Source: Thermoplasmatota archaeon (GTDB taxonomy: Archaea; Thermoplasmatota; E2; DHVEG-1). Taken from it: a DNA stretch of 37,143 bases. The stretch spans positions 1 through 37,143 of the forward strand of contig JAFGFQ010000159.1 of assembly GCA_016930995.1 (NCBI GenBank), in the 5' to 3' direction. A program made the position numbers and the translations under genes. Below the pieces are notes generated by a model, which was not told the origin of the DNA, searched no databases, and saw only the letters and a program-made list of their open reading frames with translations. Below are positions 25,279-33,920 of the stretch, one piece after another. The stretch's first letter is position 1; each line of letters opens with the position of its first letter.

Positions 25279-25310
25279 GAGAGAACAATCACTCTCCCTT
25301 TTTTATTTTT
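25279..25310 (+). terminator. Hairpin plus T-run after the archaellin gene
   Basis: GAGAG (25279-25283) and CTCTC (25292-25296) can pair, followed by TTTTTTATTTTTT. It sits 19 bases after the archaellin stop and separates it from the convergent PAS gene. Confidence 0.6.
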
Positions 25311-25338
25311 TCATTGTTTTTGAAGAGATTCATCTTTT

Positions 25339-26871
25339 TTAGTCAGCCTGCGAGCTATCGATACAGGTGATTAATGCAATTTCAGCTTTTTCACCGCGAT
25401 AAATCGTTTGTTTAATACTCACCTCAACAGGTATTTTAATGTCATCCTTTTTCGTAAAAACAGTTCTATACATTGAGATTCTATCACCCTTTAAACGATC
25501 AAGGTAATATTTCTCGACATCTGCAAGTCCTTCAAGGGCGATAAAATCAAAATAACTTTTTTCAAGCATTTCTTCCATGCTATACCCAAGCAACTCTAAA
25601 AAGGAGGTATTTATCTGTTTAACTATCCCTCGTTGAATAATCGCTGCAGATTGTGATATTTTCTCTAAGGTCTCATCATTACTCGTCGGAACAATAGGTT
25701 CTCCTGTTTTCTGAGTTTCTTGCTTAACGGTCTCCGTTTCTGGGGTGGAAGCGGGTGCGGTGACTTGTGAAAAAGTAATGTTTTCTTGATTCATCAACTC
25801 TTGTCGTCTTTTTTCAATCGCTGTTTCCAAAAGCAATAATTTTTCTCGCCACTTGGAAAACTCTTCGACACGTGCATTAAAAATTCGTTTTTCTTTCTTT
25901 AATTGCGCCTCAAATGCCTCTAACTGCTTTAAACGGATGTCTAACTGTTGCTGCCGAGCATCCAACTCCCGATGTTGTCGTTTAAACCCAAACGGATCTG
26001 AGAAAAATGAGAGTTTTTCATCTTGAGATGATTGTTCATCGAATGTTTGTTCACTCTCATCTGTCGTGTCTTGTGCTTGTATGGTTTGCAGAGAACTCTT
26101 TTGAATAGAATCCCAGGATTTATCAGGTATCGATTGCTTATTATCCTGTCGTTGTTCTTTTCCCTCACTGCTTGTGATACGATGAGCAACTGCCTCGTAT
26201 TTTTGTGATAATTCCCTTAGTGCTTGGTCCATCGTATTGAAGTGTGTCGATGTTTTTTCCAATACCACTTCCCTGGTTTCCACTGGAGGTGAAGATACAT
26301 CAGGGATATGCATTTTCGTCTGCTCGTCCTCAGCCTTTTTTTCTTTAGCGAACAGTATTTTATTTGACCCATGCCTCGTTATCGGCTTTGTATTTTGTTG
26401 TTTCGGTACATCCGTATATGATTCTGATGGTGTGATCGGTGCAGCTTTAGGCAGGGGTTCCGCTGATATTTTTAGTTCATCTACCTGAAGTGATGGTGTG
26501 ACAGATACCTCCAATGTATTTTGTGCTCTCGTATCACTTTTCAGTGGTTTTCCGAAGATACAGATATCTTTTATGGAACCAGTTTCATCCTTGACCAGAA
26601 AACCAGTCCACGCAATCATAGGGTTTTCATTATTTTTTGTTTTCAGAGGAAGAACGATATTATCGACCCACATAGACTGCTGTATTGAAGTAAGAAGGTC
26701 TTTCCATTGCTGTGCTGACTCTGCAGGTACCAAAATTTCATAAAAATTCTTATGTAATATCTCATCTCTCAAATACCCAGTAAATCGTTCGCTTTCCTTA
26801 TTAAATTGAATTATCTCTTCATTAAGACTAAGACTTAAGATTAAGTCATGGCTCGTATCTGGATTTTCCAT
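25339..26871 (-). CDS. Double-PAS coiled-coil sensor-like protein
   Basis: The protein has 510 residues. A PAS domain at about 5-115 (LILSLSLNEEIIQFNKESERFTGY...ICIFGK) is followed by a low-complexity acidic linker. A coiled coil comes next at about 295-375 (RELDARQQQLDIRLKQLEAF). A second PAS domain at about 395-505 contains IIQRGIVKQINTSFLELLGY and ends with EIALITCIDSS. There is no histidine kinase, methyl-accepting or DNA-binding domain, so it must pass a signal by protein contact. The start at 26871 is preferred because GGAGATGAT stands right before it; an ATG at 26898 has no usable site. Its place inside the archaellum locus suggests a link to motility control. Confidence 0.75.
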   Translation of the reverse strand: MENPDTSHDLILSLSLNEEIIQFNKESERFTGYLRDEILHKNFYEILVPAESAQQWKDLLTSIQQSMWVDNIVLPLKTKNNENPMIAWTGFLVKDETGSIKDICIFGKPLKSDTRAQNTLEVSVTPSLQVDELKISAEPLPKAAPITPSESYTDVPKQQNTKPITRHGSNKILFAKEKKAEDEQTKMHIPDVSSPPVETREVVLEKTSTHFNTMDQALRELSQKYEAVAHRITSSEGKEQRQDNKQSIPDKSWDSIQKSSLQTIQAQDTTDESEQTFDEQSSQDEKLSFFSDPFGFKRQHRELDARQQQLDIRLKQLEAFEAQLKKEKRIFNARVEEFSKWREKLLLLETAIEKRRQELMNQENITFSQVTAPASTPETETVKQETQKTGEPIVPTSNDETLEKISQSAAIIQRGIVKQINTSFLELLGYSMEEMLEKSYFDFIALEGLADVEKYYLDRLKGDRISMYRTVFTKKDDIKIPVEVSIKQTIYRGEKAEIALITCIDSSQAD

Positions 26872-27230
26872 ATCATCTCCAGTATGTATTGTTGTCATCT
26901 CCTAACCCATGGTAAGAATTTATGCCTCTTATAATTTTTCTTCTTCTCACAATCACGTAGTCATTTTAAAACGTTTTGTTTTTGCAAATTCAATCGAGAG
27001 AAAGAAGAAAACATCCTTTGGTATAAGATCTACGTGATATCCTTATATGAGTTGTAAAACCAATTCCTCTTATGTCTGTTACGCTCTGAAGGGTACTTTG
27101 GTATAAACTCCCATGAATTTTTCAGCGATCTTGTCCCTCTTACACTTAGAGACATAAAAGTATAAATATACGATTATTGTTGATATTCTTGGGATTCAAC
27201 TAGAGGTTCGGAAAATACGGAGGGGTACAA
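26872..27230. promoter_or_regulatory. Divergent regulatory region upstream of the arl operon
   Basis: About 360 bases lie between the PAS gene and the arlC-like gene and hold no credible gene. On the plus strand TATAAATATA (27161-27170) predicts transcription from about 27191, with GGAGGGG at 27219-27225 as ribosome site. The 10-mer TTTGGTATAA is repeated exactly at 27017-27026 and 27097-27106, 80 bases apart, and may be a regulator site or an older promoter. The PAS promoter probably lies in the AT-rich part near 26905-26935. Confidence 0.55.
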
Positions 27231-28001
27231 ATAAAATTAAAATTAGGAAAAGAAGAGCCTACACCTTCTAAAGATGATTCTCCAACATCGACTCAGAAGG
27301 TAACAGATGTTAAACAACAAACACCACCAAACCCACAAATGGAGAAAAAACCAGAACCAGAACGAAAAATTATAAAATTCGATACACCAGCGACCCCAAG
27401 TCCAACAAAACCTGCCGTCGAAAAAACACCTGGTGCATCAGCAGACGCTGCCAGAGAAGAACTAGAACAACGTAGAAACATTCTCCAAAACATGAAAGAT
27501 TTCGATTTCCAAATAAAGAAAAATCAAGAAGACATCACGACAATAACAAATAAGGTTGAAAGCTTATCAAAGGACCTCGATGATCTTGTAAGCTTATATG
27601 AGATAGTCTCGGAACAAATGAATCCTTTTGTTGGCTTATCAAAAGTGACGAAAAAAAGATTAGACGCTCTCGAAAACATCATCAAAGAGGTCGATGGAGT
27701 TAAAACAAAGCTTGGCGATCTTGAAGCAGTAGTTGAAAAAAATAATATGAATAACAATAACAACATGGTATCTCCAATCCCAAGACCTACGGTCCAACCA
27801 GAGAAAAAACAAGAACCATCAACGCAGCCAACAACAATGACAGAGACTCCTACAAAACCACCCATAGCTTCACACTCAACAATGACAGAGCAAGTCAACG
27901 AGACGGAGCTAGATAAATGCTTGGCATCCTCATTAGAATCATTGTTACTAGAGCAGAACATTAATGCTATGATCAATGAATTTTTCATAAATTTAAAATA
28001 A
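27231..28001 (+). CDS. arlC: ArlC-like archaellum protein with apparent AUA start
   Basis: With the start at 27231 this protein has 256 residues. A Pro- and Lys-rich disordered head precedes the ArlC (FlaC) domain at about 87-137. That domain includes the characteristic LVSLYEIVSEQMNPFVGLSK, and a second disordered Pro/Thr/Gln stretch and a C-terminal helical segment follow. ArlC-type proteins join ArlD/E in the cytoplasmic ring that links the motor to chemotaxis. The only in-frame ATG (27339) has no ribosome site. GGAGGGG stands 5 bases before ATA at 27231, which would begin (M)KLKLGKEEP. No GTG or TTG exists in frame between 27204 and 27339. Confidence 0.8.
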   Translation: MKLKLGKEEPTPSKDDSPTSTQKVTDVKQQTPPNPQMEKKPEPERKIIKFDTPATPSPTKPAVEKTPGASADAAREELEQRRNILQNMKDFDFQIKKNQEDITTITNKVESLSKDLDDLVSLYEIVSEQMNPFVGLSKVTKKRLDALENIIKEVDGVKTKLGDLEAVVEKNNMNNNNNMVSPIPRPTVQPEKKQEPSTQPTTMTETPTKPPIASHSTMTEQVNETELDKCLASSLESLLLEQNINAMINEFFINLK

Positions 28002-28032
28002 AAGAAATCATTTCATAGAAAGGAGTTGGTAA

Positions 28033-28842
28033 ATGAACGAAGGAGAGAAGACCCAAGAGGAGAGACTCCTTGAGGAACAGGAAGTAAGTGCAGAACTGAT
28101 TGCCATTGTCGAAAAAAATGCGCTTCCTCAGAAAATCGCACAACGAATCTTAGAAAAACTAAAAGAAAAGAACATAAAAATCACAAAAAATCAATTACAT
28201 AAATTAATAGATAGAATACAGAATGCATTACAATTATCTCCAATATCTTCACCGATGAAGCACGAACAATTCCAAAGAAAAGAGCAAGAAGTGATTCTTG
28301 ATGATACCGCGCTACAAACCAACGATATGAAAAAACTTATCGAAGCGGTAGAACAACTCACTCGAAGAATCACCATCATTGAAGAAAATCAAATCCATGG
28401 TGTTAAAAACACAACGGGCCCCCTTATCAAGACGACGGACATCAAAACACCTGACCCCCTCAACATTCTTGACGGCAACATGCAACCGTTACAACATATC
28501 CCCCAGGATCCCGAAAGTATCGTTGTCATCATGAAATGGCTCCAATATCTTGTAGATAGAATTGGGAAAAACAATCTTGCAGACACCTTGGGATACTACG
28601 TGGACATCGGTTGGATCTCCGAGGATGCTCGATTTGACCTTATCAATTACTCAAAAGGGATAACAGAAGACCCAAGCCAGATTACCACAGACACACCGCA
28701 ACTACCGGCAAAGGATCATCTTCAATCCTTACTGTTTATCCAGAAGATCCGAGGAGTAAACCTTGATGATCGGTTCCTCAGCAGAATAGAGCGGGACATG
28801 GACAAAATCGTCAGAAGCCTTGAGGAATATCATCAGAACTAA
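28033..28842 (+). CDS. arlD: ArlD/E-domain archaellum accessory protein
   Basis: The protein has 269 residues. The N-terminal half is helical and charged (KIAQRILEKLKEKNIKITKN), followed by a short coiled coil. The ArlD/E domain starts at about 152 (LQHIPQDPESIVVIMKWLQY), with LGYYVDIGWISEDARFDLIN and a helical end. It lacks its own membrane segment and is expected to act with ArlC around the cytoplasmic motor, where it receives the chemotaxis signal through CheF-type adaptors; none are in the window. AAAGGAGTTGG precedes the ATG. Whether it is closer to ArlD or ArlE cannot be decided from sequence alone. Confidence 0.85.
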   Translation: MNEGEKTQEERLLEEQEVSAELIAIVEKNALPQKIAQRILEKLKEKNIKITKNQLHKLIDRIQNALQLSPISSPMKHEQFQRKEQEVILDDTALQTNDMKKLIEAVEQLTRRITIIEENQIHGVKNTTGPLIKTTDIKTPDPLNILDGNMQPLQHIPQDPESIVVIMKWLQYLVDRIGKNNLADTLGYYVDIGWISEDARFDLINYSKGITEDPSQITTDTPQLPAKDHLQSLLFIQKIRGVNLDDRFLSRIERDMDKIVRSLEEYHQN

Positions 28843-28906
28843 TATCTTAAAAAGAGAACAAACTTTATTAGTTTTATTTCCTATTACACATACGGTATTT
28901 GATTCG

Positions 28907-28922
28907 ATGGATGCACATCCAT
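28907..28922. repeat. 7-bp inverted repeat between arlD/E and arlF
   Basis: ATGGATG and CATCCAT are separated by only CA. Such a short spacer suits a DNA-binding site better than a hairpin. It lies 26 bases before the arlF ATG, in a 105-base gap that also holds AT-rich promoter-like sequence, so an internal promoter or regulator site is possible. Confidence 0.4.
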
Positions 28923-28947
28923 AGAACTCATTAAGAGGGTATAAAAG

Positions 28948-29373
28948 ATGGGGTTCTCACTCATAGCAGCAACTGCTATTCTAGGAATTACTCTATTTAT
29001 GGCAGTGGAAATCATTGTAAGCGATCTGATTCCCACCATGGAAGAGATTAATACCTCCTATACCACAATGAAAGATCGCATTCAAGAGCAGCTCCATACA
29101 GGAATTAACATCACCGCGGTTGTTCGGTCTGTCAATGGCACGAACTATAATTATAATATCTCAGTAAAGAACACGGGAAGCATTACACTGCTCACCGATA
29201 ATTTTGTGATTTTACTAAATGGGACTGAGTGCCCTTTTTATTGTTCAGGACAGTATCTTTACCCTGAAAATATTGTTTATTTTGTTATGGAAAATCAGGC
29301 TGGTGAAGGGCAAAAACGACTGAAAATAATTACAAACAACGGTATCGCATCTTTCTATACCTACGGCGAATGA
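28948..29373 (+). CDS. arlF: Archaellum stator-type protein ArlF
   Basis: This 141-residue protein has an N-terminal hydrophobic helix (MGFSLIAATAILGITLFMAV, residues 1-20, continuing to about 25) and a beta-sandwich outer domain (ITAVVRSVNGTNYNYNISVK, then GSITLLTDNFVILLNGTE). It ends in an exposed Gly-Glu tail. ArlF anchors the archaellum motor to the cell envelope by contacting the S-layer side. Several N-x-S/T sites could be glycosylated. GAGGGTATAAAAG precedes the ATG. ArlG follows after 9 bases. Confidence 0.88.
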   Translation: MGFSLIAATAILGITLFMAVEIIVSDLIPTMEEINTSYTTMKDRIQEQLHTGINITAVVRSVNGTNYNYNISVKNTGSITLLTDNFVILLNGTECPFYCSGQYLYPENIVYFVMENQAGEGQKRLKIITNNGIASFYTYGE

Positions 29374-29382
29374 GGGAAAAAA

Positions 29383-29823
29383 ATGGGATTTAGTCTGACG
29401 GGAACACATGTGATTTTCTTTGTTGCAGCAGTTATTGTCGCAGGAATGGTGTCAGGCGTCTTTATCGCAGTGACAATGAATGTCACCACGAGTCTTTCCA
29501 ACCGCGGAGACCGCGTCATAGAACAACTGAACACCGACTTTGCAATCATCAATGACCCACTCATCATACCACAGTCAGGAATCTATTACACATTCTATCT
29601 AAAAAACATTGGAGGAAACCGTCTGACCACAACCAATCAAACATTCCAGGTCTTCATTGATGGAGAGCTTCTTGGCATCTCCCAATATTATTTCGAAGAA
29701 ATCTCACTCCCGGTTGAGGCAGTAACATCCCTCTACGTGAATACAACACTTACTTCGGGAGACCATACGCTACGCATCGTAGGACCCCAAGCAGTTGACA
29801 AAAATTTTGCGTTTATGAATTAG
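29383..29823 (+). CDS. arlG: Archaellum stator-type protein ArlG
   Basis: This 146-residue protein has an N-terminal helix of the same kind as ArlF (MGFSLTGTHVIFFVAAVIVA). Its beta-sandwich is also ArlF-like (GIYYTFYLKNIGGNRLTT, FQVFIDGELLG). In euryarchaea ArlG forms a filament capped by ArlF that supports torque outside the membrane; that role is transferred. The gene starts 9 bases after arlF and arlH follows after 22 bases, so all are in one transcript. Confidence 0.85.
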   Translation: MGFSLTGTHVIFFVAAVIVAGMVSGVFIAVTMNVTTSLSNRGDRVIEQLNTDFAIINDPLIIPQSGIYYTFYLKNIGGNRLTTTNQTFQVFIDGELLGISQYYFEEISLPVEAVTSLYVNTTLTSGDHTLRIVGPQAVDKNFAFMN

Positions 29824-29845
29824 AAAAAAAAGAGCATGAGGAAAA

Positions 29846-30559
29846 ATGGAAGGAGTTAAATCCATCATTTTGGAACGAAAAGGAGAAAAAGATGGATTTG
29901 CAGAACGATTCGGAAAGGTGATACCAAACGGCTCCTTGATTTTTATAGAAGGCAAGGAAGGCACCGGTAAAAGTATCTTCTGCCAGCGGTTTTGCTACAG
30001 CCTATTAAAGAATAATTGTTCCTGTTCGTATGTCTCGACACAATTTACAATTAAAAGTTTCCTCCGTCAGACCGCCTCAGTAGGATATGATGTACGGAAA
30101 TACCTCATGTCAGGGAAACTCCTCTTCGTCTCAACAGAGGTGACCCTCGCAGAAACACTTCCCCGGAAAACATTCCTTGAAGGACTTATCACTGGAAGAA
30201 AATTATTCGATCCGGATATTATTTTCATCGATTCGCTTTCCACATTACTGAAAGATAGCTTAAACAACGAGAATCTTATCGATCTCACAAGTTTTTTTAA
30301 TCGATTAACCGGATGTGGAAAAGTCATATTTGTCACCGCCAATCCAACAGAATGGGCTGAGGAAATCCATAATACGTTCCGAATGATTACGACGATCCAT
30401 TTTCGTACATCCCGGGAGACCGCACCAGGTATTGGAATTGTCTATAATATGTATCTTGAGAAATTCAACGGTGCACGCTACAAATATGATCCGATCACTC
30501 GATTCTCGGTCCGACCCGGTGTAGGTTTGATTATCGAATCAAGTGGGGCTGCATTTTAA
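29846..30559 (+). CDS. arlH: Archaellum motor ATPase-like protein ArlH
   Basis: This 237-residue RecA/KaiC-like protein has Walker A GKEGTGKS at 36-43 and a Walker B-type strand IIFIDS with Asp129. It also has the DSLSTLL continuation typical of ArlH and a C-terminal strand set after TTIHFRTSRETAPG. ArlH binds ATP and docks under ArlI and ArlJ. It is needed for assembly. GAGGAAAA precedes the ATG. Both P-loop Lys and Ser are kept, so ATP binding is expected. Confidence 0.92.
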   Translation: MEGVKSIILERKGEKDGFAERFGKVIPNGSLIFIEGKEGTGKSIFCQRFCYSLLKNNCSCSYVSTQFTIKSFLRQTASVGYDVRKYLMSGKLLFVSTEVTLAETLPRKTFLEGLITGRKLFDPDIIFIDSLSTLLKDSLNNENLIDLTSFFNRLTGCGKVIFVTANPTEWAEEIHNTFRMITTIHFRTSRETAPGIGIVYNMYLEKFNGARYKYDPITRFSVRPGVGLIIESSGAAF

Positions 30560-30571
30560 GGAGCAAAACAC

Positions 30572-32200
30572 ATGACGAAGATGGAAACAAAGGAAGAGGA
30601 AAAAATCATCAAAGAGAATCCTCACTTGCAGACCTACCTTGATGAGATTCGAAATAAAATGGAGCGGCCAATTTTCTACAGCAAATTACCTCGAGATTTA
30701 AGGGAAGAAAAATATCCTAATATCATTTATCCGACTAAAGGGTCGGTATTCATCCATATCTTTCGAACCAAGGATATGGAAGGCAAAGAGTATCATGCGA
30801 TAGAACCAAGTCTTGACGAGAAAGAAAAAGAAAAACGCGACAAGATGCTTGAATTGATTTATGAAAAGGCACCATTCTGGAAAACAGTAAAGACCGATGA
30901 CGAAATCAAAGAAGCCATCCGCACTCTCATGGATCAGCTCACTGTCGTTGACGAGCGATCAACAGGGAGTACGAAAGTAACCAGTGGCAAACTACGTGTC
31001 ACCTCTAATGAAAAAAAGAGTATCGAATATGATATTACTAAGAATATCATTGGCGGGGGCCCTCTTGAGCCGTTTATGCGAGATCCATATCTAGAGGACA
31101 TCCATATTATCACAGGGGAAAATGTCCATCTGATCCATAAAGTGTTTGAGATGATAAAAACAAACATTTTTATTGATAAAACATGGGCAAATACTTTTTC
31201 CCAGGAATTTAGCGAAAAAATCGGAAGCCCTGTCAGTGAAGGTCAACCAATCGCTGATGGAACACTCCCTGATGGGAGCCGTGTCAATATCATCCATAGT
31301 AAAGACGTCAGTTTAAAAGGACCGACCATGACAATCAGAAAATTCAGTGAGACCCCGATAAGCGTCACGCAGTTGATCAACTGGGGCACGTTTGATGCTG
31401 GTGTTGCAGCGTACTTATGGTTATGTCTTCAATACGGACGGAGCTTGTTTGTCTGTGGCGAGACCGCTTCCGGAAAAACGACGACAGCAAATGCGATTAT
31501 TCCGTTCATCCCACCTCATAAAAAAATTTTCTCTGTCGAAAACACCCCTGAGGTTCAGGTTCCCCATGCAGTCTGGCAACAGCTACTGACGAAATCCACT
31601 GGACCAAAGGAAGGACATATTGAGTTAGAAGACCTCCTTCGCGCTGGTCTTCGATCAAGACCTGATTACATTATCCCTGGAGAGACTCGAGGAATCGAAG
31701 GACGGGTGGTGTTTCAGGCGATGCAAACCGGCCATCCCGTCATCACGACATTTCACGCGGGGAGTGTGACAAAAGTCATTCAACGATTTACCGGTCATCC
31801 CATCAACATTCCCAAGCCGTTTATGGATAACCTTGATGTTGTGTTAATTCAAATGGCAGTTGAACGGAAAGGAAAACGCATTAGACGAGTTCTCTCCGTT
31901 GATGAAGTTGAAGGATATAACAAAGAAGTCGATGGCATTATGTCACGGAAAGCGTTTGAATGGAACCCGGTGGATGACACCCATGCGTTTAAAGCGAACA
32001 GAAACAGCTACATTTTGGAATCCAGAATCGCGAAAATGGCTGGTCTTACCGACCCGATGCAGATTTACGAAGAATTTGACCGCAGAAAACATATCATTGA
32101 ACGGATGATCCAGGAGAAAATCTTTGATTACTACGAGGTCGTTCAATTCATCTGGACGTTCTATCGAGAGGGAGAAAAAGGATTGCCTATCTCATTGTAG
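30572..32200 (+). CDS. arlI: Archaellum motor ATPase ArlI, first copy
   Basis: This 542-residue type II/IV secretion ATPase drives both assembly and rotation in known archaella. It has the Asp-box region DGTLPDGSRVNI and the TIRKF motif. Walker A is GETASGKT at 296-303. Walker B lies in PDYIIPGETRG (Glu371), where most ArlI proteins have GEVRG. The His box is TGHPVITTFHAG. The helical N-terminus begins with HLQTYLDEIRNKM. It follows arlH by 12 bases and precedes a full second copy by 64 bases. All catalytic residues appear present. Confidence 0.93.
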   Translation: MTKMETKEEEKIIKENPHLQTYLDEIRNKMERPIFYSKLPRDLREEKYPNIIYPTKGSVFIHIFRTKDMEGKEYHAIEPSLDEKEKEKRDKMLELIYEKAPFWKTVKTDDEIKEAIRTLMDQLTVVDERSTGSTKVTSGKLRVTSNEKKSIEYDITKNIIGGGPLEPFMRDPYLEDIHIITGENVHLIHKVFEMIKTNIFIDKTWANTFSQEFSEKIGSPVSEGQPIADGTLPDGSRVNIIHSKDVSLKGPTMTIRKFSETPISVTQLINWGTFDAGVAAYLWLCLQYGRSLFVCGETASGKTTTANAIIPFIPPHKKIFSVENTPEVQVPHAVWQQLLTKSTGPKEGHIELEDLLRAGLRSRPDYIIPGETRGIEGRVVFQAMQTGHPVITTFHAGSVTKVIQRFTGHPINIPKPFMDNLDVVLIQMAVERKGKRIRRVLSVDEVEGYNKEVDGIMSRKAFEWNPVDDTHAFKANRNSYILESRIAKMAGLTDPMQIYEEFDRRKHIIERMIQEKIFDYYEVVQFIWTFYREGEKGLPISL

Positions 32201-32264
32201 GAAAAAAAAGGGATGATTAGAAAGAAGATAGGATTAAAACGCTATAGATCGAGGCAAACGAACT

Positions 32265-33914
32265 ATGGATATGATGCAAAAAGAAGAAATTGAACAACTA
32301 CTGGCTGAGAATCAACACCTCAAGGATTATCTTACTCTCATACAACAAAAAATGAATTACCCTGTTTTCTACAGCAAGGTCCCTCGAGAAGTCCGAAATG
32401 AGACCCATCCTAATTTTATCTACCCAACACGAGGGGTCGTGTTCATCCATATCTACCGGACAATGGACATGGACGAAGCTGAATACCATGTCATCGAACC
32501 AGTGGTTACGGACATTATCAAAGAAAAGCTTGACATGGTTCTGAAATTAATCGTAAAAAAAGCTCCTGAAAAAAAGAGTGTTCTGACCGATGAAGAGATG
32601 CGGGAGGTGCTCAAGGAGCTTATTGACGAGATAACCATTATTGATGAGAAAGCAGGTAAACAAGAAGTCCCAAAAAAGAAAGGTAAACTTCCGCAATTAG
32701 ATACCGTAAAAGTCACGAAATTCCAAAAGAGCATCATTCAATACTATATCATCAAAACTCTCGTTGGTGGCGGTCCGCTTGAGGCGTTTATGCGGGATCC
32801 GTATCTTGAGGATATCCATTTCGTCGCAAATGAAAAGATACATCTGATTCATAAAATCTATGGAATGATAAAGACAAATGTGATCGTCAGTGAGAAAGAT
32901 GCCCCTGTGTTTACCCGGGCGATTAGCGAGAAGATGGGTGCACCGGTCAGCGAAGGGCGACCTATTGTTGACGGTGTGTTACCAGACGGGAGCCGAGGGA
33001 ACATTATCTATAGCTCTGCTGTGAGTATCAAAGGACCTAGCATGACAATCCGGCGGTTTACTGAAACCCCTATCAGCGTGACCCAATTAATCAAATGGGG
33101 AACACTGAGTTCAAGCATGGCAGCGTATCTCTGGTTATGTCTGCAGTATGGGAGAAGTTTTTTCCTCTGTGGTGGGACTGCTTGTGGAAAAACGACAACC
33201 ATGAATTCCATTATCCCGTTTGTTCCTCCTCAAAAGAAGATTTATACCGCAGAAGGGACCCCAGAGCTTCAGGTTCCACATACTGTCTGGCAGCGGTTAT
33301 TGACCAAGACCACCGGCCCAAAAGAAGGCCAGGTGGACCTCTTTGACCTTTTAAAGGCTGCCTTGCGGTCCAGACCTGATTATATCATCCCTGGTGAGGT
33401 GAGAGGCGCAGAAGGAAACATCGTCTTTCAGGCGATGCAAACAGGCCATCCGTGCATGACGACATTTCATGCAGGAAGTGTTACTCAGGTCATTCAGCGT
33501 TTCACAGGGGATCCCATCAATGTTCCTAAGACGTTTATGGACAACCTTGATTTCGTCGTCATCCAACTGGCTATCGAACGTGACGGGAAGATGATCCGGA
33601 GATGTACAGCTCTAGATGAAATTGAAGGATATAACAGGGAGGTCGATGGCATCATGTCTCGGACGGCATATACTTGGAAATCTGACGAAGATGTACATGT
33701 TTTTAAGGCTAATAGGAATAGTTTTATTCTTGAGGAAAAAATCGCGAAAAATGCAGGATACTCAGACAAGGCGATGATCTATGATGAGCATGACCGACGC
33801 AAACACATCCTCGATCGTTTGGTTGAAGAAAATATCCTTGATTATTATGAGGTAGTCCAATGCATCTGGGGATTCTACAGGGAAGGGGAGAAGGGATTAC
33901 CGATAACGGTGTGA
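32265..33914 (+). CDS. arlI2: Archaellum motor ATPase ArlI, second copy
   Basis: This 549-residue protein is colinear with the first ArlI from HLKDYLTLIQQKM to the final GEKGLPITV, so the two arose by tandem duplication. Walker A is GGTACGKT at 303-310, Walker B GEVRG (Glu378) is canonical, and the His box is TGHPCMTTFHAG. It differs from the first copy in the Asp-box neighbourhood (DGSRGNIIYSSAVSIKG instead of DGSRVNIIHSKDVSLKG) and in TIRRF instead of TIRKF. The coding frame is intact and the catalytic Lys, Glu and His residues are kept, so it should be active. It lies 6 bases before arlJ. Confidence 0.92.
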   Translation: MDMMQKEEIEQLLAENQHLKDYLTLIQQKMNYPVFYSKVPREVRNETHPNFIYPTRGVVFIHIYRTMDMDEAEYHVIEPVVTDIIKEKLDMVLKLIVKKAPEKKSVLTDEEMREVLKELIDEITIIDEKAGKQEVPKKKGKLPQLDTVKVTKFQKSIIQYYIIKTLVGGGPLEAFMRDPYLEDIHFVANEKIHLIHKIYGMIKTNVIVSEKDAPVFTRAISEKMGAPVSEGRPIVDGVLPDGSRGNIIYSSAVSIKGPSMTIRRFTETPISVTQLIKWGTLSSSMAAYLWLCLQYGRSFFLCGGTACGKTTTMNSIIPFVPPQKKIYTAEGTPELQVPHTVWQRLLTKTTGPKEGQVDLFDLLKAALRSRPDYIIPGEVRGAEGNIVFQAMQTGHPCMTTFHAGSVTQVIQRFTGDPINVPKTFMDNLDFVVIQLAIERDGKMIRRCTALDEIEGYNREVDGIMSRTAYTWKSDEDVHVFKANRNSFILEEKIAKNAGYSDKAMIYDEHDRRKHILDRLVEENILDYYEVVQCIWGFYREGEKGLPITV

Positions 33915-33920
33915 ATACGA

